A stretch of 64,000 bases of DNA, taken from assembly GCA_907163375.1 (NCBI GenBank), contig CAJQUW010008028.1, positions 186,001 through 250,000 of the forward strand, read 5' to 3'. The position numbers and the translations under genes were made by a program. Position 1 is the first letter of the stretch, and each line of letters opens with the position of its first letter. Shown piece by piece: positions 48,102-58,752 of the stretch. Origin of the DNA: Prostheceraeus crozeri (Eukaryota; Platyhelminthes; Polycladida; Euryleptidae). The notes below the pieces were generated by a model, which did no database searches, had not been told where the DNA came from, and saw only the letters and a list, made by a program, of their open reading frames with translations.

Positions 48102-48954
48102 TCAATTAAAAACAGGTGAAATGGTTCTCAATTATTATTAAGATTAGAGCATTATGATAAATTAAGAAGACGCAATTATTACTTAGTCATTCTTCGTTAT
48201 TGTATGCTCAACATTATTTAAAGTACTAATTGTGTGAACTAGAAGATCATTGTAACTCATAAACTCAAAATTATTCAATGAACCCGTACACTGGCTGATA
48301 ATTGAAGAGAGAGAAACATCTAGCAGCTTTCCCCTAAAATTATCGTGCTATCTCTTGTCATTTCAATTTACCCATCGGTAAACTTTTGACATTTCAACTT
48401 ACGCGTGCGTAAAAGTTTTGACATTTCAATTTACCCCTACGTAAATTATTTTCAGAATCTGTTTTCAAAATCTATTTTCAAAATCCATTTGTAAAGTCTG
48501 TTTTCAAATTCAGTTTTAGAAATCAATTTGAAAAATTCATTTAGCGTTTGCCAAATGAATTACCGTATAATAAAATGCCAAATAATTTACCGTACGGGTA
48601 GTAAAGTACTTCCCATTGTGAAGACATGAATAGATTAAGCACATAAGAGTGCATTGACAATAAAAGCAAATGACAATAAAATTCTTCTTGTGAACTCAGA
48701 ACGCATAAACGCCGATATGCGGGTTAGTTGTTATGGCAATTTTAAACAATCATTTTAACGATAAAACATATTAACAAATGAAGTTCATGAAGAAAATGAA
48801 AATATGTAAAACAATATAGATTAGAATAATTATAATATAATCATTTCAAAATCGAATAAGTAGTAAGGAAAGTCATCATTTGAGAACAGTTTTAAATCAA
48901 TACCCCCTCCCTTCTGACTTCTAGGGGTCCCTTAAGAAATTTTTTTATTATAAA
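48102..48954. promoter_or_regulatory. Left internal non-coding region of the Polinton, ahead of the protease gene
   Basis: Contains three copies of a TTTGACATTTCAATTTAC-like unit followed by a CGTAAA variant (about 48355-48450), then about five TTTTCAAAATC repeats (48450-48540). The same array recurs at 63535-63700 in the outer copy. It may be a replication or promoter region; the function is inferred only from position and conservation. No gene beyond a 29-codon frame at 48052-48141 shared with the terminal repeat. Confidence 0.5.
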
Positions 48955-49428
48955 ATGAGCAATATAAAGGAGTTTTTTAAATTATATGGAACGCAAACTA
49001 CGACAAATTTCGACCTAAAGAAAATCGCTAATGAATTAGGAATAAAGAATTTTCATGTTCTAATGAGAGCCGAATTACAATTCCTAAAAAATAAGCCAAC
49101 AGGAACCTTCAGTTCCCGGAACAAAGTTCAAACTGTAAATTTCATAACAAATCTTCATATGTCAGATGAAAAAGGTGTACATTGGTCAGCAGGCCAAAGA
49201 AATATAAACTGTTCTAATTATTATTTTGACTCATACGGACTTCCACCTACAAACGAAGTCAAAAAATTACTTGGCAATGGAACTTATAATACATTTCAAA
49301 TTCAAAAACCGGGAACTACTTACTGTGGGCAATTATGTCTTTATGTTTTATTTCAATTACAAAAAGGAGTACCATTTCTTGATATTATGTTAGAATTGAA
49401 CAAAGGAATTTCATTCCCGAAACGGTAG
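48955..49428 (+). CDS. PRO: Adenain-like cysteine protease of the Polinton
   Basis: 157 residues, open. The maturation protease family of adenoviruses, virophages and Polintons cleaves virion precursor proteins during assembly. Visible catalytic residues: His76 in EKGVHWSAG, Asp92 in YYFDSYG, Gln117 in FQIQKPG and Cys124 in TTYCGQLCLYVL, in the order and spacing of adenain. The N-terminal third (KKIANELGIKNFHVLMRAEL) is usual for Polinton PRO. It is the only substantial gene transcribed rightward, opposite to all the others. Confidence 0.88.
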   Translation: MSNIKEFFKLYGTQTTTNFDLKKIANELGIKNFHVLMRAELQFLKNKPTGTFSSRNKVQTVNFITNLHMSDEKGVHWSAGQRNINCSNYYFDSYGLPPTNEVKKLLGNGTYNTFQIQKPGTTYCGQLCLYVLFQLQKGVPFLDIMLELNKGISFPKR

Positions 49429-49446
49429 TTCCAATAATAATGATAA

Positions 49447-50775
49447 TTAAAAATCGCTTCGTTGTAATTCATTTTGATAAAATCGGCCTCTGATATCTTC
49501 ATCATCTAAATCTTTGATTTCGTAAGCAATCGGATAAGTTTGATTTATTTTAGAAACTTCAAATATTTCTTTAGTATAATAGCCAACAAAGCCTTTTTCA
49601 AATTTATTCTTATATTTAAATATTCTAACTCTATCTCCAATTTTAAATTTCGGTTTAAGTTTCTGCAAATTCGGATTACTCTCATTCAAATTATTATTCT
49701 CGAATATTTTCTTTCGTATCAAATCAGGGTCGTCAGAAACATTCTTTGGAGTTTCTTCAATACCAGAATGAACTTTATTATTGTACTCTTCTACAATTCC
49801 TGGTAATATCTTCAACCATTTCTGATTTCTTTGCTCAGTAAATTTCTTGAAAATTTTATTTTTTAACGTCCGATTGAATCTTTCTATCAGTACAGCTTTT
49901 CCAGCGTTTTCAGTTGAATAAACAGTTTCAAATAGTGCCTGAACGTTTCGGTTATAAAATTCCGACCCTTTATCAACATACAATTTTTTTGGCTTTCTCT
50001 TACTTTCTTTAAAGATTTCTTCAAACGCATATTTAACTGATAGACCACTGTTATTTTTTAAAGGCTTTACCCAAGCGTATCGTGTATATAAATCTATAAC
50101 GGTCAATGCGTATTTGTAGTCCCTTTCATTCGGCATATGAATAAGATCAGCACTCCAAATATCATCTTTATTAAATACTTTTACTTTCAATAAATATTTA
50201 GGCTTTCTGTATTCCCTATGAATTTCGGACGCGTAGGTTCGAGCGTTGCTCTCAGACAGCTTTGCTGTCGTTTCATTTAAACCCTGACCGAATAATATTT
50301 TAGCTTGTAAAGATTTCTTAACAAACATTCTTTCAATTTTTTCTCTAAATGTAGGATTCTGAATACTATCTAATTCTTGAATCATCTTCTTATCAGCTGC
50401 ATGTCGAGAACTTAGATCATGATTTCGATAAGCTAAATCATGCCTGTAAGCTGCGGCATCTACTCTATTTATTGGTTCTTCACCTGGTTTCGGATTATTA
50501 TTCTCATCTAGTCTTATATCTAATCGAGTTCCTGGACCGGTATATGAATGACCAGGAAGATGTTTTTCTTTCGAATATTTACTCCAAATAAATCCAGGAA
50601 AGTTTTCTAATGGTTTTTGTATGTCACCTCCAATATGCTGACAATTTGAGTTTTTATTTTTGTTTAATAGATAATTTAATAAATCTAAATTAGAAATTTT
50701 TAATTTAATTAAATTTTCGGAATTTGTAGAATTCATTTTAAAAGATAAAATAAATGTTTTACCGGATCGGACCAA
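49447..50775 (-). CDS. INT: Fusion of phospholipase A2-like domain and Polinton integrase
   Basis: One open frame of 442 residues; ATG alternatives include Met14 (MNSTNSENLI). Residues about 72-130 form a parvovirus-type PLA2: HLPGHSYTGPGTRLD (Ca-binding loop with YxGPG), then DAAAYRHDLAYRNHD (catalytic His-Asp) and SSRHAADKKM. Residues about 205-310 are the retroviral-type integrase core: Asp210 in WSADLIHM, Asp268 in YVDKGSEF and Glu298 in LIERFNRTLK. Residues 375-440 are a chromo/SH3-like tail (KFKIGDRVRI, GYYTKEIFEVSKI). Integrase inserts the element with 6-bp duplications. PLA2 in parvovirus capsids breaches endosomal membranes; its role here is inferred. The usual N-terminal zinc-binding region of Polinton integrases is not evident. 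Confidence 0.88.
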   Translation of the reverse strand: MVRSGKTFILSFKMNSTNSENLIKLKISNLDLLNYLLNKNKNSNCQHIGGDIQKPLENFPGFIWSKYSKEKHLPGHSYTGPGTRLDIRLDENNNPKPGEEPINRVDAAAYRHDLAYRNHDLSSRHAADKKMIQELDSIQNPTFREKIERMFVKKSLQAKILFGQGLNETTAKLSESNARTYASEIHREYRKPKYLLKVKVFNKDDIWSADLIHMPNERDYKYALTVIDLYTRYAWVKPLKNNSGLSVKYAFEEIFKESKRKPKKLYVDKGSEFYNRNVQALFETVYSTENAGKAVLIERFNRTLKNKIFKKFTEQRNQKWLKILPGIVEEYNNKVHSGIEETPKNVSDDPDLIRKKIFENNNLNESNPNLQKLKPKFKIGDRVRIFKYKNKFEKGFVGYYTKEIFEVSKINQTYPIAYEIKDLDDEDIRGRFYQNELQRSDF

Positions 50776-50789
50776 AAGTCCTGAGGTTA

Positions 50790-51152
50790 TTACCGAATCA
50801 TACTAGGACTTAGATATATTCCAGAACCATCTTTAGTTTTTTTAATTTCAATTAAATCATCAACATTGTGGAGAATATTTTTAAGAACTCGTTTTCCTTC
50901 ATCAACTAATTTTAATTTACTAATAAAATTATCTACTATTCCGTCACCCCTAGCAACTTTCTCTAACTCTCTATTATGACGTTTTTGTTCTTCTAATGCT
51001 GCCTTCTCTGATTTATTTTTATTTACTGCTTGGACAATACCAGCTGTCCCACCTGCAACACTTCCTGCTGCTGCTATGCCACCTATTATTAGTGGAATTA
51101 ATGGGAGAATTCCACCATTCTTTTCTTCTTGTAATTTAATATTCTCTATCAT
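50790..51152 (-). CDS. Small virion-like protein with hydrophobic Gly/Ala segment (Polinton)
   Basis: 120 residues. Residues 13-42 form a Gly/Ala/Ile-rich hydrophobic stretch (GGILPLIPLIIGGIAAAGSV), followed by a charged helix (KSEKAALEEQKRHNRELEKV) and a tail with GDGIVD and GSGIYLSPSM. LPLIP and GxGIYLSP motifs occur in small membrane-active or core proteins of Polinton and adintovirus-type elements. The Gly-x-Gly sites might be cleaved by PRO. Placement between integrase and capsid genes fits a virion role; the function is inferred. Confidence 0.6.
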   Translation of the reverse strand: MIENIKLQEEKNGGILPLIPLIIGGIAAAGSVAGGTAGIVQAVNKNKSEKAALEEQKRHNRELEKVARGDGIVDNFISKLKLVDEGKRVLKNILHNVDDLIEIKKTKDGSGIYLSPSMIR

Positions 51153-51399
51153 TGGTTTACTTATGTAATACTTTTTTTTGTTAATCGTAATAGTTTTAGG
51201 GGTATTTTTGTCAACAATATTACGTAATTTTAATTCAACAGTTTTATTATTATTACTTTTCGCTTACGACACTTTTAATAAAAAAATTTTAAGTTATCAA
51301 AATTTTTAATCTATTCTAGTTATGAAAAATTTTAAGTTATCAAAATTTAAAGTTATCAAAAATTTTAATTAACTTATCGGAGCGAAGCTCCTCGAGGCT
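51153..51399. other. Intergenic, AT-rich
   Basis: A short gap with repeated AAATTTTAAGTTATCAAAA units between two leftward genes; possible transcript end for the capsid gene. Confidence 0.45.
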
Positions 51400-52775
51400 T
51401 CAGCCGATCCTTGCCATCTTTCCATTAAGAATTTCAATAGAATATTTTATGTCTTCTAGCAATAAACCATAAGCCATCAATGAAGTAGTGGAATCTTTCT
51501 TTTCAATATTAATTGTTACATCACAACCAGTCTTGATAATATCTTCAGATTGTGCACTTAAATCGAAACAGAAAACAGGATATAAATGTCTCCAATCTCC
51601 AGGAGTTAATTGTGGTTCAACTCCAAATTCTATACAAAGATTTCGATAAGAATCATATCATTCCATAAATTGATTATTGGTATCATCGAATCTTAATGGA
51701 TCAATTGGATATCGGGTTTGATTTAATGAAACTTGTAAACTTCGAATTGTATTAATATGGAAGAGATTATTGTTCTTATCAAGACTTGGAGAATTATTTC
51801 TTTGAAAAGTTAGTAATAAATATCTTGGTGTATTCGCAGTTCTAGTAAAATGCCAGTTAAATCTTTGTTCGGAAAAAGTTACTGAACTAGCAGTTCTCTT
51901 TAGAAAATTTACTGGAATTGGTTTGTTAGTATTTAATCTTTTTGCAATAGCTGTTTCAATCTCTAAACTAGGAGTAATATGCTTAATCCACCATTCAAGT
52001 CTATCAATTTTTAAATATGCTTTTTTCCAGTCTTACCAAAAAAGATTAATTCATTATTTGCTGTGCGATGAATTATCAATTTAAATTTTAATTGATATGA
52101 TATTTTATCATAATCTAAATAACCGAATAATGGAGTCAATGACCAATTAACTGTCTGTTTACTTTTCTTGTTAAACTCACGTCTTTCTTTATATGCATCA
52201 TTATTTGTTTTATTTAAATGTTTTGCAATATTTTCTACATCTTTCGCAATTCCTGCTGAATCTGTTCCAGCGTGAGTTAAATCATCAACAATTATACCAT
52301 CATTAGTATCAGGAAACCAACCTTCGATTTCATACTTTTTATTATTTTCACCAATTGTTACAAATCTAAGCATTGTATCAATTACACCTGGAGAATCACT
52401 TATTGTTTCTATATTTTGAGTTGCAACATCTAAACGCATTTGTGTAAATAATCTTGGAAAGAAATTATTCTCTAGTGCAATATTATCGGTATCAGGTAAT
52501 GGTGTTGTAAAATTGGCATCACTATATAAAGAATATACACAGTGTAAAAATGAATCAGGTAGATATAAATAACTTTGTTGATTATCAACTTCAAAAATTA
52601 AATCACCTCCAGTATTCACTCTACTGGAAGATCCGGGATTTATAGCAATTCTTATATAGTCATTCTTTTTTTGATTATAACTGACGAACGGAGGATCGTC
52701 TAATCTAAATTTATTTTCGATAAGCGAAGACATTTTTATAAAAAATAATTTGACTTTTTGTTTTTTCTCACACAC
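51400..52775 (-). pseudogene. MCP: Major capsid protein, double jelly-roll (Polinton), broken
   Basis: The likely start is the Met 15 codons into the upstream frame (MSSLIENKFRLDDPPF). Recognisable pieces include RIAINPGSSSRVNTGGDLIF, LPDSFLHCVYSLYSD, ENNFFPRLFTQMRLDVAT, VNWSLTPLFGYLDYDK and, nearer the C-terminus, QRFNWHFTRTANTPRYLLL, NTIRSLQVSLNQTRYPIDP and GVEPQLTPGDW. This is the pattern of Polinton hexon-like capsid proteins, which build an icosahedral shell. The span matches the usual 450-500 residues. The frame is broken, so this copy is a fossil. Confidence 0.82.
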
Positions 52776-52841
52776 AGAAAAAAGTTTGCTAAAATAATTT
52801 TACTAAAAAAATTTGCTAAAAAATTTTACTAAAAAATTTTA

Positions 52842-53405
52842 CTAAAAAAATTTTACTAAAACATAATTTTTGAATTTTGCTAGACCAGCTCCGCTATTAA
52901 TACCATCACCTCTTATTTCTTCAATTGAACGTTTTATGGCTACGCCTGATTTCTTCTTATGTTTACTATCAGACGGAGCTCCGCTCCTCAAGGTTTCCCC
53001 AACAGCTATGTTAGCAATTTTATTTTTTGTTTCCTCTGAAAGTTTTTTTAAATTTTTTAGTTCTTCAGAATCATTCCTAAGTTTACGAATAGCTTCTAGT
53101 TGTTTTAATTCGTTTTGAGACTTAACAGCATTTGATATTGCACTAGCTGTACTACCTATAGCAGCTGCTCCTTTTGCAGCAGATGAAATCAAATCTTTAT
53201 TACTTTTAATTAAGTTAACGATACTTCCAATACCAGAAAAGATGGCAGCCCCTTCTTTTTGAACGGCACCTGCGGTGCCTAGGAACTTTTGTGTTCCGAT
53301 TGTTTCTACACTGTCATAATGGTAAACAGATTTCATAGATGGTTCATGAGAAATTTTTTGATTTGAAGCAAAATGTTTAAGACTGTGTTTATAAGTTATA
53401 AGCAT
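52842..53405 (-). CDS. Gly/Ala-rich virion-like protein of the Polinton, function unknown
   Basis: 187 residues. Residues about 40-95 are Gly/Ala/Ser-rich and helix-prone (KFLGTAGAVQKEGAAIF, AAKGAAAIGSTASAISNAV), followed by a charged coiled coil (RKLRNDSEELKNLKKLSEET) and a basic region with GDGINSGAGLAKFK, a possible Gly-x-Gly-type protease site. Composition and place next to the major capsid gene resemble adenovirus minor virion proteins such as pVI, but I see no firm homology. Confidence 0.55.
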   Translation of the reverse strand: MLITYKHSLKHFASNQKISHEPSMKSVYHYDSVETIGTQKFLGTAGAVQKEGAAIFSGIGSIVNLIKSNKDLISSAAKGAAAIGSTASAISNAVKSQNELKQLEAIRKLRNDSEELKNLKKLSEETKNKIANIAVGETLRSGAPSDSKHKKKSGVAIKRSIEEIRGDGINSGAGLAKFKNYVLVKFF

Positions 53406-53509
53406 TTTTTAAGATTAAATTTGACTTTTGGGAAAAAATATTTACGATTGGTTAGTAACCTGAGGACCTTTGGTCCGATCGGCTAAAGCCTCGAGGACCT
53501 TTGGTCCGT

Positions 53510-54397
53510 TTAAGATTTACGTTTGTGAATGGACAACAACTTCGAGATAACTTTATTAATTGACTGTTGCACTTTATCTATTGCGTCAAGCAGCGTGTGA
53601 TGTACTTTAATTTCTTTTCTATTAACTTGCATTTTCTGCTGATTAATCTTCAATGCCGTTTTAAGTGCATTTAACTTAATTTTAAGAACATCTAATTGTC
53701 TTTTAACAGCATCTAACTGTTCTTTATTTTCTTTAGAGTTTTCTTGTAAATTTTTCTTTAATTCATTTTCTAAATTGATTTTAAGAGTTTTCATTTTATC
53801 AACTTTTTGATTAAGTGAGTTTACTTCATTTATTATTTTATTCATCTTTTTCATTTGTTGAGTAATTTTAGAACTTAATTCATCAACACTTTTTTGGAAT
53901 GTAGTCTGTAACTGCTTTAAATTTTTTTTAATTCTTTCAGGTATTTTTTCTATTTCATCTTCTAATTGTTCTTTCAATAGTTGTATCTGATGTTTATTTT
54001 TAATGACTGCCGATTTTAACTTTATAGAAAGTAATATTAAAATTTTTGATTGTTCAGAAATCTTTTTAAAAAGTTTTGCTATATCTGCCTCTAGCTCTCT
54101 ATCCTTTTTATCAAGTTTTAATAATTTTTCGTTTAATGATTTGTCATTAAGTTTAAGCAACTTCAATTCATTCATCAGTGGAACCAAAACATCGTTTATA
54201 TATTTTTCTTTTAAGTCATTGATTTGTGTATCAACATATTGTTTATTTGTTAACTCTGTATTTTGTTGCGGAAGAATAGAAAGATTCAATGGACCAGATA
54301 AAACGTCTCCAGTTTTCATGATATAATTTTCTATTTCTATTTCTGATTCACGATTATTCGGGATATATGCACCTCCACCAACATTTGGTAACATCAT
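53510..54397 (-). CDS. Coiled-coil, fiber-like protein of the Polinton
   Basis: 295 residues, open. The N-terminus (GGGAYIPNN, then YIMKTGDVLSGPLNLSILPQ and LTNKQYVDTQINDLKE) resembles the repeat of phage tail fibers in which M-x-G-D-L-x-x is followed by A-x-N-K-x-Y-V-D. The remaining 220 residues are an almost continuous Lys/Glu/Leu-rich coiled coil without a globular tip. A trimeric fiber or structural rod is inferred. Alternatives are a scaffolding or tether protein. It is divergent from the small plus-strand frame at 54443 with 45 bases between starts. Confidence 0.55.
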   Translation of the reverse strand: MMLPNVGGGAYIPNNRESEIEIENYIMKTGDVLSGPLNLSILPQQNTELTNKQYVDTQINDLKEKYINDVLVPLMNELKLLKLNDKSLNEKLLKLDKKDRELEADIAKLFKKISEQSKILILLSIKLKSAVIKNKHQIQLLKEQLEDEIEKIPERIKKNLKQLQTTFQKSVDELSSKITQQMKKMNKIINEVNSLNQKVDKMKTLKINLENELKKNLQENSKENKEQLDAVKRQLDVLKIKLNALKTALKINQQKMQVNRKEIKVHHTLLDAIDKVQQSINKVISKLLSIHKRKS

Positions 54398-54442
54398 TTT
54401 TTAACAATAAAAAAATAAATTTTTTCTAATAAAAATAAAAAA

Positions 54443-54580
54443 ATGGATAAAGCAAATTTAAAAAAATTATATTCGTCCGCATCATCCTGTTCTTCTTATT
54501 CGACAAGATCAACGGGATTTGAAAATAAATGTTTTGATAATAATAATAATAACAATCCATTTATAGATGTTAATAGATAA
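54443..54580 (+). CDS. Short Ser/Asn-rich frame in the Polinton, 45 codons
   Basis: MDKANLKKLYSSASSCSSYS, then an Asn run (NNNNNNPF) and a stop at 54578-54580. It starts 45 bases from the fiber-like gene start in the opposite direction. No family recognised; could be a real small gene sharing a bidirectional promoter, or chance. Confidence 0.35.
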   Translation: MDKANLKKLYSSASSCSSYSTRSTGFENKCFDNNNNNNPFIDVNR

Positions 54581-54649
54581 TGTTAATGTTAATAGATGTT
54601 AATAGTTAATTAACTTAATAGAAAATACCAAAATATTCGATAAATATAT

Positions 54650-54810
54650 TTTCATATGTAATAAGTTTTTAGATGTAATAAGTTTTTAGATGTAATAAGT
54701 TTTTAGATGTAATAAGTTTTTAGATGTAATAAATTTTTTAGATGTTATAAATTTTTTAGATGTTATAAAATTTTTAGGTGTTATAAAATTTTTAGATGTA
54801 ATAAAAAAAT
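54650..54810. repeat. 18-bp tandem repeat between Polinton genes
   Basis: About eight units of TTTTTAGATGTAATAAGT, drifting to TTTTTAGATGTTATAAA toward the polymerase stop codon. It lies where the small plus-strand frame and the minus-strand polymerase gene converge, so it may serve as a polyadenylation or termination region. Confidence 0.8.
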
Positions 54811-54812
54811 TA

Positions 54813-57800
54813 TTATTCCCACGTGTCATCATCATCACTTAAATTACTCTCACAGATGATTGTTTGAAATATTTCAGCTTGAATATCTTCTCCGTTATAA
54901 GGTAACATAATTTCATTTTCATCAGGTGCTTGACGTTTAAGAATATTTATTTGACCAGAAAATTTTTTTTCTTCAGTATTATTATTTTTATCAGGAATAC
55001 TAATTCCAGTTTCTAAAGATCTTTTCCATGGTTTATTAACTGTAGTCGATAATGTTTTCCCCGAATATAATTTTAGAAAATCTTCTACTTTTACTTTATC
55101 TTGTGAATATCCTTTGAATGTTTTCTTTTCACTAAGTCTCCCTTGCTCATCTACAGTAATACAGTATTTTACTTTAGGTGCAATAAACATTGCAAAAATA
55201 ATTCCACCATTTCCATAATCATTTTTCCCTTGACACAATTCTCCTCCAACATATCCAGCAGCGTCTAATTTATTAAAGAGCTCATTGGAAATATATATTG
55301 AATCAGTATCTGTATAATGAATGTATTTTTCTTTGAAACCATTAATTTCTAAAATAAAGTTATTCATGATTCTTCTAGAGTGAGAAAGAATGAAAGGACC
55401 TAAGTGTGATGGCATGAATGACGTCTTCCCATCTTTTACAATATTAGTTTTGAGAAATTCATCATCTTCCATTTCTACTTTCGCTAAATATTGTTCATCA
55501 TTTAATTTTTCATAATCTTTTACTTCTTGAGTGAAATTTTTTCTCAATGTATTCTCATTCCATAAATGATATTTAGTGGTTATATCTTTTTGCACAGTTT
55601 TGCCATATAGCGAATTCATCAATAATTTAATTAACTCATCACCTACAGTATTTCCTTCTGTTTTATATCTTTTTCTCAAATTAAAAAGTTTTTCAATATA
55701 ATTTCGAAATGGTGAAACCTGATAATTTTTTTCATAAATTATACCATCAGTAATATGTAAGATTTTTCCCCACATCTAACAATTTCTTGTATGTCTATAG
55801 AAGTTAATACATCATAACATATACCATTTCTAAACCTGATTACTTTTACATGAGAATTATTATTTTGATTTTTAACTTTATCTTTTATAGGAACTGGTTG
55901 GAAAAACATATCATTCGGATATTGAAACACAACAGAGAATATTCCAGTTTTAGGTCTAAATGTTTGTGTATTAAATTTATATACTATTTCCCGCTCTTCT
56001 TCTTGACGAAATTTTCTAGCTGATTCAGCTTTAGGGTATTCTGAATTTTCATCATACATAGCTGATGGATATAAAGATGTTGCATCAAAAGCCATTAGAA
56101 ATTCATTTTTTGTTCAAGTAGTTGATTTGAAATTTTCTTACAAATTTCAGTTTTATCTCCTAAATCTCGATACTGTTTCATTGAATCTATTAAATTACTT
56201 CCAAGGGACAAAGCCCTACCAGCGTAGCGACCAAGGGACAAAGTTCCCCCAGCGCAGCGACCAGGTAAATACTGTTTTAATATTGGTAACAAGATGTTAC
56301 AAAATGGCGATATGTATTTTCTTATATTTGCTGAAACTCTTCCACCTTTAACAGATTTTCTAATATAATTTCTAGCCCATAAATCTATATGAGAATGAAT
56401 ATTTATATTGTCATTTTGTACGCTTTTCATCCAACCGTTAAATGTTAAAGCAGAGGATGTTAAATTAGTAGTTATATCTTCACCAACTAAATCTCGCATA
56501 ACATTATTATATTTGTAGATACAAAAAGCTAAAGAAAGAATATCGTTAACTAAATATGGTCTCCATTCATTTTCTTTTTCTTTATAATTTTCATGTGTTA
56601 TGTCTCCAATTTCATAATTTAATTTACACACATTCGTAGGAATTTTAAAATTCTCACACCTTTTAGAAAGACTTGTTTTTACATGTTGATAACTACATTT
56701 CATTATAATAGTTTGAAGTGCTAATTTACCTGACGGTGAATCTTTTTTCATATTGTTTTTAAATCTAAAAGATTTTTGAATGTATCTACTAACACATTCA
56801 GTTGTATAAGGATTTTGTAATGAAGCAGTCAATATTCCTCTTGAAGTTTTAAGAGGCGGTTTAGATAATTTAAAATTAGCTTTTATCGGAAAATAGGTAT
56901 CAAAACCTGATGAATTGTGAGCTATTAAAGTTACTCTAGAATAATTAAATTTTCCAAGAGTTTTAAAAAATTGATGGATCGGACATACGTCCTCTGGGTT
57001 TCCCCCGATCGAACATTCATCATCCTCAGTTCTCGTAAATATTTTCACACAATTTTGAAGTTTATTAAATTCTAATTCAGTTAAATTATTATACTCATTA
57101 ATCTGTTTTTTAAGTTTTTTAATTTCATCTTCATCTTTTGATCGTTTAATTTTAATCATATCACTTAACAAACGTGTTTCTAATTCTTTCAATCTTTGTT
57201 TCGGTAAACAACATATAAATTTATTAAAATTAATAGCTCCTACAGCGTAAGGAATAGGATGAGCTATTGAACAGTTAGGATCAGGAAAAGTTTCGATATC
57301 CCAAATATATGTTGAACCATAGTCAATTTTTTTCTTTGTTATGATTTTATATGGACGCGTTGTTAGATTTTCATCAGTAACTGTTTTATATATGGGTTTG
57401 AAATTATTTTCAATTTCTCTAATAGCTTTTAATTTATGAAATTTATCAATTAAACAATAGTGACCAATTGTTGAACCTGCGTGAAAATAATTGTAATAAA
57501 CATAATTATGAAACGTTTCAATTCCTCTAGGATTTAAATGACGATTGGCAGGACTATAATATTGAACACATTCTCCAAAATATTTATTGAATTGAGAAAA
57601 TTTGCAGTTTGACATTACTCCTGTTCTAGATGTGGCTTTCTCTTTATATAAAAAATTATTAAACATTTCTTTCATCATTTCTCCTTGTTCTTCATTAAAA
57701 CCTCGTAAAACATTATAACATTTAATAAAACAAAAATCTTCAGAAGGAATATAACAATATCCACCGAAATATTCTTTGATTCTATATTTCATATTAATCC

Positions 57801-58347
57801 CTGCCCCTCTATTCGATCTTTGTACTAACTTCATTCCAAAATCTTCATATTTAATATTACCTGTAAAAATCCATTCGTTAGCATCGGATTTCTCATCCAG
57901 ATTCGAAAACCAGGTTTCAAATGATTTTTTATTATAGAAGGTTACGTAAAAATTTTGAATTATATTTTCCTGATCTTTAACAACTTTTCCAAGTAAATTA
58001 ATAATTTTACCATTTGCTAAAAGTTTCCGCATATCATTTACTACATTAATAAAAGATACATTTTCATATTTAATTTCATTTGGATTAAATAAATTACATA
58101 AATCATCACCAAGTTCATCCTTAATTCTATCATCAAAAAAGATATCACTAATAGGAGTTTCTAATATTTCTTTTGTTCCACGTTTCTGTTTTTTAGTATT
58201 ACGTCTAATACTACGCCTAGTACGTTTCTGTTTTTTAATACGTTTACTACGTTTACTATGTTTAATTTGCGCATCAAACTCTGCAGTTTGTTTCTTGATT
58301 AATTTATCAATCCTAGACGTTTGTCCGAGAGACATTTCACGATTCAT
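54813..58347 (-). pseudogene. POLB: Protein-primed family B DNA polymerase of the Polinton, broken
   Basis: Runs leftward from a basic N-terminus (SKRSKRIKKQKRTRRSIRRN). Exonuclease motifs: YIWDIETFPDP (Exo I), VTLIAHNSSGFDTYF (Exo II) and PYLVNDILSLAFCIYKY (Exo III). Polymerase motifs: AFDATSLYPSAM (A), LLMNSLYGKTV (B) and IHYTDTDSIYI (C). The span of about 1170 codons is normal for Polinton POLB, which replicates the element from a terminal protein. A large N-terminal part (FGECVQYYSPANRHLNPRG) precedes the exonuclease. The frame is broken in this copy. Confidence 0.92.
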
Positions 58348-58450
58348 ATTTTTTAAAAGAAAAAATGAATTTTTACATAGAACCTCGGTTCCGTTTTTAC
58401 ATATACACAGGAATATGTAATTGATGTAATGTTTCTAATTCATGTGTTGT

Positions 58451-58702
58451 TCAATGTTCTTTCTTAACCAACCACCATAAATTATTATACGCCAAAAATA
58501 CTCGGAAACTTCTTAAACAAAGTGGAAAGTCTTTTGTTTTAACACACGGTTTAATACCATGTTTTGTTTTATAATCTGTACCGAGCGCTACGTATTTATG
58601 ATGATAATAAAATCTAACTTCTTTCTTCGAATTTACAGGATTTGTAGGATGACGATAATCTTTTAAAACTGGTACATGCTCTATCTTGTAAGCATTCAAC
58701 AT
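58451..58702 (-). CDS. Small unknown protein of the Polinton, 83 residues
   Basis: MLNAYKIEHVPVLKDYRHPT, with aromatic clusters (RFYYHHKYVALG, FLAYNNLWWLV). No family recognised. It sits between ATPase and polymerase and is read in the same direction. Could be a remnant of a larger gene. Confidence 0.4.
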   Translation of the reverse strand: MLNAYKIEHVPVLKDYRHPTNPVNSKKEVRFYYHHKYVALGTDYKTKHGIKPCVKTKDFPLCLRSFRVFLAYNNLWWLVKKEH

Positions 58703-58752
58703 ATTTTTTTTTATTTTTATTAACCAAAAATTTATAAGAAAAAATTATTCGA

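Noticed and set aside
54650-54810. Regular repeat array resembling a CRISPR
   Set aside because: Repeats are directly adjacent, without unique spacers, in eukaryotic element DNA.
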